Assembly: GCA_028293095.1 (NCBI GenBank)
Contig: JAQGPK010000229.1
Location: forward strand, 1 to 5,724
Reading direction: 5' to 3'
DNA: 5,724 bases
From: Chlamydiia bacterium
Lineage (GTDB): Bacteria > Chlamydiota > Chlamydiia > Chlamydiales > FEN-1388
The position numbers and the translations under genes are program-made. Below, piece by piece: positions 1 to 5,336 of this stretch. The notes beneath the pieces were generated by a model. It was not told the origin of the DNA and did no database searches. It saw only the letters and a program-made list of their open reading frames with translations. The first letter of the stretch is position 1. Every line of letters starts with the position of its first letter.

Positions 1-972
1 TATAGATGGTTCATCAGGGAAAATTTCTTTTAAATAACCCGCTAATTCTTTGACAGTCTCTTCGGAAAAGTAGGCTTCATGCGGATCCTCCTCACTCTTC
101 GTATTCTCTGGGATGGTGACTGTCTTCAAATTTGATAAGCTCTTTTTATCGACTGACTGTTCAAAGGACGCCTTGTAGGTAATGACGCGATCTGCAATGG
201 CGACAATTGCAATGATACAGCCATTTAAACTTTTAGCATCTTCTGAACAGTCAATATCCCATCCACATTGAACAGCCATACTCTGAAAACATTTTCCCAA
301 ACGCCCTATACCAAAAAGTCCTGCGATAACGCTTTTAATCTGTAAAAATGAACGGTCAGTAATCACACTGATTTTTGAATTTGGATATTCTTTTTGAATA
401 CGGGCAGCCCCACGAATAACAGAACATCCTCCTAAAGATATTCCCCATGGCAGAATCTCTTCAGGTTGAAAACCATGCTGCTTGATTAAGTACTGATAAG
501 CTGAATAGATATCGATATCAAAACGCTTTGGTGTAAAGTCAAAACAGTTACCACTTTCCCCACGCCCGCGTACATTAAAGGCCATTATCGTGATATCGCC
601 ATATATTTTTTTAACAGTTTCAGCAAGGGAGTAGAGGAGGCTTTTTTTGTCCGCAATGCTCTCAAATCGATCACCGAGACCAACGACAAAAAGGACTGTA
701 AAATTTCTTTTTCCTTTTCGGATCGCTCCATCTAAAATGACATCATCTGGCGTGCGTATCAAGCAATGGGTAAAGGCTGGGTCATTTTTAAAAAGATGTG
801 TTTTCGTACGCTCTTTAAAGCGCTCTTTATCAAAGCAATTTTCGGCTAAAGAAAATACACTATTCATGAGGCAAGAACCAAATTTCTGCATACAAGAGGG
901 GGGCTCTTTTTCAAAACCATCAGGTAGGGGTACTTGATAGATAGACGTACTAGTAGCGATAGAATTAGTCAT
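1..972 (-). CDS. Alpha/beta-hydrolase fold protein, CHLPS-like (3' end outside window)
   Basis: The frame is open for 324 codons from an ATG at 972 to the window edge, so the C-terminus is missing. The sequence reads as a serine hydrolase. A strand ending in VVGLGDRFES (residues 96-105) fits the oxyanion-hole position, FNVRGRGESG (132-141) follows, and the nucleophile elbow is GISLGG with Ser179. ITDRSF (204-209) is typical of this hydrolase group. Asp261 (in IADRVI) and His298 (in DPHEAYF) are correctly ordered for the acid and the base. No signal peptide or clear membrane span is visible, so it is probably cytosolic or exported by a non-Sec route. The FNxRGxGxS / GxSLGG / DRSF pattern recalls the chlamydial CHLPS (DUF818) proteins and some Legionella lipase-like effectors; this is recalled resemblance, not a search result. 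Substrate is unknown. It is transcribed divergently from the LRR gene. Only a weak GGA, 6 bases before the ATG, serves as a possible ribosome site. Fold confidence is high; family assignment is moderate. Confidence 0.85.
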   Translation of the reverse strand, partial: MTNSIATSTSIYQVPLPDGFEKEPPSCMQKFGSCLMNSVFSLAENCFDKERFKERTKTHLFKNDPAFTHCLIRTPDDVILDGAIRKGKRNFTVLFVVGLGDRFESIADKKSLLYSLAETVKKIYGDITIMAFNVRGRGESGNCFDFTPKRFDIDIYSAYQYLIKQHGFQPEEILPWGISLGGCSVIRGAARIQKEYPNSKISVITDRSFLQIKSVIAGLFGIGRLGKCFQSMAVQCGWDIDCSEDAKSLNGCIIAIVAIADRVITYKASFEQSVDKKSLSNLKTVTIPENTKSEEDPHEAYFSEETVKELAGYLKEIFPDEPSI

Positions 973-1003
973 GATTGATCCGCGTTTTTTTTCAAAATGA
1001 TGT

Positions 1004-1031
1004 ATTTTACAAATAATTGATTTAATGTAAA
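1004..1031 (-). promoter_or_regulatory. Sigma70-like promoter of the alpha/beta-hydrolase gene
   Basis: Read on the minus strand, TTTACA (-35, at 1026-1031) and TAAAAT (-10, at 1004-1009) are separated by 16 bases. Each box matches the consensus at five of six positions. The predicted transcript starts near 997, giving a leader of about 25 bases before the ATG at 972. The -35 box and its mirror image overlapping the -10 form an inverted repeat, TTTACA-N14-TGTAAA (1006-1031), which could be a regulator site or simply a product of AT-rich sequence. Confidence 0.5.
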
Positions 1032-1133
1032 TTTTTAAAAAATCTGATCATTCATTTCTTCTAAGCATTCCAATGAAAAAATCCTTATAACTACCACTAA
1101 TAAAAAATTACCTAACAAAAATTATAAATACAG

Positions 1134-1162
1134 TTGATGTATATTAATTTTTTTAATACTGT
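1134..1162 (+). promoter_or_regulatory. Candidate promoter of the LRR/J-like gene
   Basis: TTGATG (1134-1139) and TACTGT (1157-1162) are 17 bases apart, matching the sigma70 consensus at four and three of six positions. The start would fall near 1169, leaving a leader of about 29 bases that contains the Shine-Dalgarno. The -10 is poor and the surroundings are so AT-rich that other boxes could be drawn (for example TAATAC at 1154). The rest of the divergent intergenic region (about 1032-1133) shows no gene, hairpin or repeat that I can support. Confidence 0.28.
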
Positions 1163-1181
1163 GCGATTAACTATGTAAAAT

Positions 1182-1186
1182 AAGGA
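1182..1186 (+). promoter_or_regulatory. Ribosome binding site of the LRR/J-like gene
   Basis: AAGGA lies 11 bases before the ATG at 1198. An in-frame TAA at 1168-1170 with no usable start between it and 1198 fixes the ATG at 1198 as the first possible start. The next in-frame ATG (codon 8) lacks such a site. Confidence 0.6.
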
Positions 1187-1197
1187 AATTTGCTTTT

Positions 1198-3030
1198 ATG
1201 GACCCAGATGACTTCGTCATGAGAGACGCCTCACCTACATTCGATCAACCACCTCTCAAAGCTAAATCACAGGGATCGCCTACAGAAAAAGAGGTAGCGG
1301 ATATTGCGAAACGAAAGCTGGAAGAATCCCAAGCAAAAAACAGATCCTCATCTCCTCGCTTTCCAGTCTCAAAAGTGACCTCTCAAGATCAGGCACATGC
1401 AACATCACCCAAATTTCTTACAGCTTTAGTAGAGACAAAAAAAGTTCCTCCACAACTTCTTCTTGTTGGCCCAACGATTTCTACATTACATCTTAGCGGG
1501 AAAACTCTTAGCAGTGCAGATATTAGTTTTCTTGCTCGTTGCTATCCAAATGTAACAGCCCTTCACCTTTCCAACTGCTCTTTAACAAGTCAAGCGCTTT
1601 TTGAACTTGGAAAATTTCAACACCTTCAAGCTATAGATTTAAGCGGGTATCAGAAATTTGCTTTGGAAGGACTAGAGGGATTTGTGACTACGCATCCTAA
1701 ACTTACAGATATGCAATTTACGGCTTCTACGCAAACTGTTGCTGTCAATGGAAGAACACCGCTGATATCTATCTTGAAAAAAGCACTCCAAGAAAAAAAG
1801 AAAGCTGAAGAGAAGTTGCCTCATCAACTAAAAGTGCTTCAAGAAATGGAAAAGCTAGGACAACTAGAAATCTTATCTTCAACTGGCCTGCTTTCCACGT
1901 GGCCTTCCAATTCAGCTACCTTTTCCAATATGGAATGCATAGATCAACAACAGGCCTCTACGCTTGCTCATCTTTGCCCACACTTAACAAGCCTCACCTT
2001 ATCAGAGTGTAGTATTGGTGGTGGATTTCTGAGCCACTTAAGTAGAGTACTTCCAAATATAAACGCCATAGATCTTTCCAAATCGACGTTTCATTTTGGT
2101 GTATCTCTTGAATACATACACAATTTTAAAGAGCTTGAAATACTTAAAGTAAATGATAAGACAACCATAACTGGCCAAGAAAATATTCGTAAATTTATCT
2201 CTGATGAGGTCGAAAAGCAGCACATACAGGAAATGGCCGAAAAACTGCAGGAAAGCTCGCAAGCAAAAGTCCCTTCACCATCCAGAGAAAAAGCACCTAA
2301 ATCTGCGGCCCGTTTTCCAAGATTTCGGCCAAAGCCTGTCCATACTTCATCAACGCCATCCTCTGAATCTCCTTCATCTTCAAGATCTTCCTCTTATTCT
2401 CAAGGATCGCCTCCTTCTTCAACATCCTCAAGCTCTCCCTCTTCAGCATCTTCTCAAAGACCATCTTCTCCGATGACCTCACCAACAAACTCACAGGTAA
2501 GCTCCCCACAAGCAAAGCAGAAGGATCTACTGGATATCATTCTTCATAATCTACAGATTGAAGATAGCGAAAAAGGAGCTCTTGTAAAAGACTTTGCTCA
2601 TGTATGCGATGAACTCGTAGAAAAAAGACAACCAAGAAGAGAATTCCAACAGTTTTTCAATAATTTAAGTGATCAAGATAAAGAACTATTTCAGAAATTA
2701 GGGCAAGGAATCAAGAAAAGCCAAGACCTAAATACGTTCCTGACGAGTTTACAAGGAAAAGATAAAGAGATTGTTGGAAAAATACTCACTGAACTTTTTA
2801 AAACTATTTTTAAATCAACTGCTCTTACATCCATTTTTAAAAAAATAAGCCTCGTGATTCATCCCGATAAACTCGTAGAAAAAGAGACTGCTGAAGAAGT
2901 CCTCGGGCCTGATGGTACCCGCACTGGTACATTCAAAAAGAAAACTATTTACAAAGTAGATCCCGAATCACTCGCCTATCTAGAAAATTTAAATAAAATC
3001 CTTCAGAATATACGAGATATAACAAAGTAA
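1198..3030 (+). CDS. Leucine-rich-repeat protein with Ser/Pro-rich linker and C-terminal J-domain-like segment; candidate effector
   Basis: This 610-residue protein is not one I can name. From the N-terminus it has: a polar region with SSPRFP (51-56); a leucine-rich block at about 94-174 (LHLSG, LHLSNCSL, AIDLSG); a charged helical or coiled-coil-like segment (188-224); a second leucine-rich block at about 247-320 (LTLSECSI, AIDLSK, LEILKV); another charged helix (328-352); a basic ARFPRFRPKP (371-380); a Ser/Pro-rich tract (about 383-437); and a helical region (441-540). The C-terminal segment has FKKISLVIHPDKL (547-559), matching J-domain helix II plus the HPD loop (555-557), followed by a possible helix III (YLENLNKILQNI, 594-605). 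No signal peptide or membrane span is seen. LRRs of the LxLSxC type are common in eukaryote-like proteins of intracellular bacteria, and J-domains stimulate Hsp70 ATPase through HPD. A role as a host-directed scaffold or co-chaperone is inferred. It ends in tandem stops TAA TAG. Confidence 0.85.
   Translation: MDPDDFVMRDASPTFDQPPLKAKSQGSPTEKEVADIAKRKLEESQAKNRSSSPRFPVSKVTSQDQAHATSPKFLTALVETKKVPPQLLLVGPTISTLHLSGKTLSSADISFLARCYPNVTALHLSNCSLTSQALFELGKFQHLQAIDLSGYQKFALEGLEGFVTTHPKLTDMQFTASTQTVAVNGRTPLISILKKALQEKKKAEEKLPHQLKVLQEMEKLGQLEILSSTGLLSTWPSNSATFSNMECIDQQQASTLAHLCPHLTSLTLSECSIGGGFLSHLSRVLPNINAIDLSKSTFHFGVSLEYIHNFKELEILKVNDKTTITGQENIRKFISDEVEKQHIQEMAEKLQESSQAKVPSPSREKAPKSAARFPRFRPKPVHTSSTPSSESPSSSRSSSYSQGSPPSSTSSSSPSSASSQRPSSPMTSPTNSQVSSPQAKQKDLLDIILHNLQIEDSEKGALVKDFAHVCDELVEKRQPRREFQQFFNNLSDQDKELFQKLGQGIKKSQDLNTFLTSLQGKDKEIVGKILTELFKTIFKSTALTSIFKKISLVIHPDKLVEKETAEEVLGPDGTRTGTFKKKTIYKVDPESLAYLENLNKILQNIRDITK
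1507..2157 (+). repeat. Two diverged copies of an LRR module inside the 610-residue protein
   Basis: Residues 104-180 and 247-320 align with a constant offset of 144 residues (145 after one indel). LARCYPNVTALHLSNCS (112-128) pairs with LAHLCPHLTSLTLSECS (256-272), sharing Leu, Ala, Pro, Thr, Leu, Leu, Ser, Cys and Ser. AIDLS (145-149) pairs with AIDLS (290-294). Each copy is followed by a charged helix. The match is clear at protein level but weak at DNA level, so the duplication looks old and is not a recent tandem repeat. Confidence 0.6.
2344..2508 (+). repeat. Ser/Pro-rich low-complexity tract
   Basis: Codons 383-437 are dominated by serine, with proline, threonine and occasional Arg/Gln. 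The DNA is pyrimidine-rich with recurring TCTTC, CTTCATC and CCTC units. It separates the LRR half from the C-terminal helical/J-like half and reads as a disordered linker. The short repeated units could slip during replication, but no long perfect microsatellite is present. Open frames here in other phases are by-products of the biased composition. Confidence 0.7.
2773..3027 (+). other. J-domain-like C-terminal segment (within the LRR protein)
   Basis: Residues 526-610. A possible helix I (KILTELFK, 528-535) is followed by helix II (about 540-554), the invariant HPD (555-557) with Lys558, and a Leu/Asn-rich last helix (592-608). Spacing from helix I to HPD fits DnaJ. The link between HPD and the last helix is longer than usual and contains a GPDGTRTGTF turn region. 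The classic QKRxxYD end of a DnaJ J-domain is absent. It is therefore either a diverged J-domain or a chance HPD in a helical region. Confidence 0.5.
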
Positions 3031-3052
3031 TAGCGACTCTTGAGTGAACCAT

Positions 3053-3081
3053 TTGTTGCAAATCGACCATTCGTATATACT
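3053..3081 (+). promoter_or_regulatory. Candidate promoter of the lptF-lptG-murF operon
   Basis: TTGTTG (3053-3058) and TATACT (3076-3081) are separated by 17 bases. The -10 matches at five of six positions, the -35 only at its TTG. The predicted transcript would start near 3088, about three bases before the ATG at 3091, so the message would be nearly leaderless. A small inverted repeat, ATTTG-ttg-CAAAT (3051-3063), overlaps the -35 and could be an operator, but is short. Confidence 0.33.
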
Positions 3082-3090
3082 CATAGCCTT

Positions 3091-4266
3091 ATGATTCTTA
3101 CTAAAACTGCGCAATTCTTCACCATACCAACCCTGTGGCGATATTTTTTATCGCAATACAGCAGGGTGTTTTTTCTCTCACTCTTTGCATTTCTCACCAT
3201 CATGCTCTCCACAAGGCTGGAAGACTTTGCACGCTTTGTCTCTTTAGGAGCAAGTTTGCCAACAGTCCTTCTGTATGTGATCTATCAAATCCCCTATGTT
3301 CTACAAATTGCACTTCCCATTTCAAGCCTGATCTCCTCCCTCTACCTTTTTCAAAAGCTATCCCAAAATAATGCTTTAACAGCGATGCGTGCAGCTGGCA
3401 TCAGCCTCTTTGAAATTGTAGCCCCTCTGCTTCTTTCGAGTACCGTAATTGCGCTCATCACCTTCCAGCTTGTCTTAGACCTCAGCGCAGATGCGCATTT
3501 AAAGGCAAAAGAGCTTGAGTTTCATCTCCGTTCCATGAACCCACTCGCTCTCATGCATAATTCAAAAATGCTTGAACAAGGCGGTATTAGCGTTGAAATG
3601 AATGGATCGCTCCAAAGAGATGGTAAAACTAAAGATTTTATCATGGCCATCCACCGGCAAGAAAAGGATCGTATGGCCCTTTTTATTGCAAAAGAGATGT
3701 ACATCAAAGGGAACGAGCTTAAAGGTAAAAACCTCTCTCTTATTAGTACCTTTACCAATCCAGTTGAAAATCGCTATGACCATCTGGTGATTGAAAATGC
3801 CAAGGAAAATGTAATCCCACTTGAAGATCTCGCAAGCGCTATGACGATAAAACGACTCCGTACAGGCAACGATGAACTGCGGCTTCCTCTTCTGATTGCA
3901 AAAAAAAATGATCTGCTTGCACAACTCAATAAGGAAAAGCCCTCTCAATCTGGCGCAAAGCGCACGAGAAATCTCCTCAACCGCTGCTATACTGAAATAG
4001 CAAGAAGGCTCTCGCTTTCACTTGCGATCATTACTTTTGCACTCCTAGGAGCTGCATTTGGAAGTACGATTAGCAGGACAACTTCTCGATGGAGATTTAT
4101 CCCTGTAATTGCCCTAACTTGCTTTTTCTTAATTTGCTTCCTTGGAGCAAAAGCTGTTGAGGTGCGCCTTTTACCCTCTCTGATTCTCTACTTTTTGCCA
4201 CATATTGTTCTTATTATCGCCTCAGTAATCAGATTCATGCGTATTGAACGAGGAGTTGAAGAGTAA
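3091..4266 (+). CDS. lptF: LPS export ABC transporter permease LptF (YjgP/YjgQ family)
   Basis: Inner-membrane subunit that, with LptG and the LptB ATPase dimer, extracts lipopolysaccharide from the inner membrane and passes it to the Lpt bridge. The 391 residues show the family layout: three N-terminal membrane segments (about 24-41, 58-88, 108-130), a periplasmic beta-jellyroll region (about 131-300) and three C-terminal membrane segments (about 305-326, 336-355, 360-382). ALTAMRAAGIS (95-105) matches the conserved cytoplasmic coupling segment (E. coli LptF: ITVMHACGLS), and RRLSLSLAIITFALLGAAFG (305-324) is the characteristic fourth segment. Length fits the family. Start choice: an in-frame TTG at 3040 would add 17 polar residues, but the ATG puts TM1 nearer the N-terminus and follows the promoter-like boxes; neither start has a Shine-Dalgarno. 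The stop overlaps the lptG ATG by one base. LptF rather than LptG is assigned from gene order and the AAGIS-region match. Confidence 0.88.
   Translation: MILTKTAQFFTIPTLWRYFLSQYSRVFFLSLFAFLTIMLSTRLEDFARFVSLGASLPTVLLYVIYQIPYVLQIALPISSLISSLYLFQKLSQNNALTAMRAAGISLFEIVAPLLLSSTVIALITFQLVLDLSADAHLKAKELEFHLRSMNPLALMHNSKMLEQGGISVEMNGSLQRDGKTKDFIMAIHRQEKDRMALFIAKEMYIKGNELKGKNLSLISTFTNPVENRYDHLVIENAKENVIPLEDLASAMTIKRLRTGNDELRLPLLIAKKNDLLAQLNKEKPSQSGAKRTRNLLNRCYTEIARRLSLSLAIITFALLGAAFGSTISRTTSRWRFIPVIALTCFFLICFLGAKAVEVRLLPSLILYFLPHIVLIIASVIRFMRIERGVEE
4251..4255 (+). promoter_or_regulatory. Ribosome binding site of lptG inside lptF
   Basis: AGGAG lies 10 bases before the lptG ATG, inside the last codons of lptF. 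Together with the TAATG stop/start overlap at 4264-4268 it indicates translational coupling and settles the lptG start. Confidence 0.7.
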
Positions 4267-5336
4267 TGTCTATCTGGAAACGCTACTTTTACAGAGAATT
4301 CATTGTTGCGATCCTTGCCTTTCTCTTTGGAATTTATGCTCTCTACATCCTCATTGATGTCATGGCACATCTCAAAAACGTTACAGACAAACACAGCACT
4401 CTCTCGATGTGGGTTGAATTTTATCTTGCAACTTTTTCTAAGAGACTTGATGTGCTCCTCCCCTTTTCCATACTTCTTGCAACTGTTCGAACGCTTTGCA
4501 GCCTGCAAAGTAGAGGAGAGCTTGTTGCTATGCTGGCAAGTGGAATCTCTAAAAAGACGCTTCTTTCTCCGTTTCTTGTCGTATCTGCCTGCTGCAGTCT
4601 CTTAGTCTATGCAAACTATGAATGGGCACTTCCTTCTGCTATCCCAAAAATTGTCAATCTCGTCGAGACACGCTTTGGGAAAGAGAGCCTTGAAAATGAA
4701 GCTAAAGATCTCAATGAAGTGATGCTCAATGATGGCTCTAAAATCATTTACTCAAAGTATAATTCGGAGACTAAGCTTTTTAGTAATGTTTTTTGGATCC
4801 AGTCTACAGATTCTATTTTCCATATTAAGACACTCTCACTTAATTCAAAAATACCTACAGGAAAATGGGTTGACCATATAGCGCGTACCGCTTCAGGAGC
4901 ATTAGAAAATGCTCAATCACAAGAACTACACGAATTTACCGAAATGAATTTTACGCTCGAATCTCTTAAAAATAGCGTAACACCACCAAACGAGCAGTCT
5001 CTACTCCAACTTCTCAAACAGACCTACCTCTACTCCTCATCCTGTTCTCCAAAAGGCTCTGAAATTACAGCCACCTTCCTCTATAAGCTCACCCTTCCAC
5101 TCATGTGCCTACTTGCATTCATTGCTCCTGCACCATTTTGCATGCGATTTTCAAGATCGATGCCAATTCTCATGATCTACCTGATTGCTATTGCAGCTCT
5201 TTTCTGTTATGGTCTCGTTTTACAATCAGCTTTCAGTCTTGGAAAGAGCCAAGTGATCACGCCCTATCTTTCAATTGGCCTTCCCTGGTGTATAGCAGCC
5301 TATTTTTTTGGAAGAAAATATAATGGAGCAGTTTGA
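4266..5336 (+). CDS. lptG: LPS export ABC transporter permease LptG (YjgP/YjgQ family)
   Basis: Second membrane subunit of LptB2FG; it contacts the LptB ATPase and, through its periplasmic jellyroll, helps hand LPS to LptC/LptA. The 356 residues give three N-terminal membrane segments (about 12-33, 62-80, 98-116), a periplasmic domain (about 120-268) and three C-terminal segments (about 270-292, 298-320, 331-348). SRGELVAMLASGIS (82-95) matches the coupling region of E. coli LptG (RSELVVMQASG), and YEWALP (118-123) corresponds to its EWVAP just after TM3; these favour LptG over LptF. The N-terminus starts directly before TM1, as expected. It overlaps lptF by one base and the following murF by 14 bases, so all three are likely on one message. 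Nothing is truncated or missing at this resolution. Confidence 0.9.
   Translation: MSIWKRYFYREFIVAILAFLFGIYALYILIDVMAHLKNVTDKHSTLSMWVEFYLATFSKRLDVLLPFSILLATVRTLCSLQSRGELVAMLASGISKKTLLSPFLVVSACCSLLVYANYEWALPSAIPKIVNLVETRFGKESLENEAKDLNEVMLNDGSKIIYSKYNSETKLFSNVFWIQSTDSIFHIKTLSLNSKIPTGKWVDHIARTASGALENAQSQELHEFTEMNFTLESLKNSVTPPNEQSLLQLLKQTYLYSSSCSPKGSEITATFLYKLTLPLMCLLAFIAPAPFCMRFSRSMPILMIYLIAIAALFCYGLVLQSAFSLGKSQVITPYLSIGLPWCIAAYFFGRKYNGAV
5310..5314 (+). promoter_or_regulatory. Ribosome binding site of murF inside lptG
   Basis: GGAAG is 8 bases before the ATG at 5323, within the 3' end of lptG. It supports 5323 as the murF start and coupling of murF translation to lptG. Confidence 0.6.

Noticed and set aside
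647..937. Plus-strand open frame of 96 codons
   Set aside because: It is antisense to the continuous 324-codon hydrolase frame, which has clear motifs; the predicted peptide is basic, low in structure and has no ribosome site.
2204..2515. Open frames on both strands over the Ser/Pro tract
   Set aside because: These arise from the stop-poor, pyrimidine-rich codons of the tract; the resulting Leu/Gln/His-rich or Lys/Leu-rich peptides look like composition artefacts.
3034..3063. Possible terminator after the LRR gene (ACTCttGAGT and ATTTGttgCAAAT)
   Set aside because: Stems are only four or five base pairs, AT-rich or with too small a loop, and no T-run follows.
3040..3090. TTG at 3040 as the lptF start
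   Set aside because: It adds 17 polar residues before an already long N-terminus, lacks a Shine-Dalgarno and would precede the predicted transcript start. Kept only as an alternative.
3562..3948. Minus-strand open frame of 128 codons inside lptF
   Set aside because: It lies opposite the periplasmic domain of a well-supported LptF; the peptide has no recognisable domain and no start signals.
4188..4508. Minus-strand open frame spanning the lptF/lptG junction
   Set aside because: It crosses two well-supported genes antisense and has no promoter, ribosome site or family resemblance.
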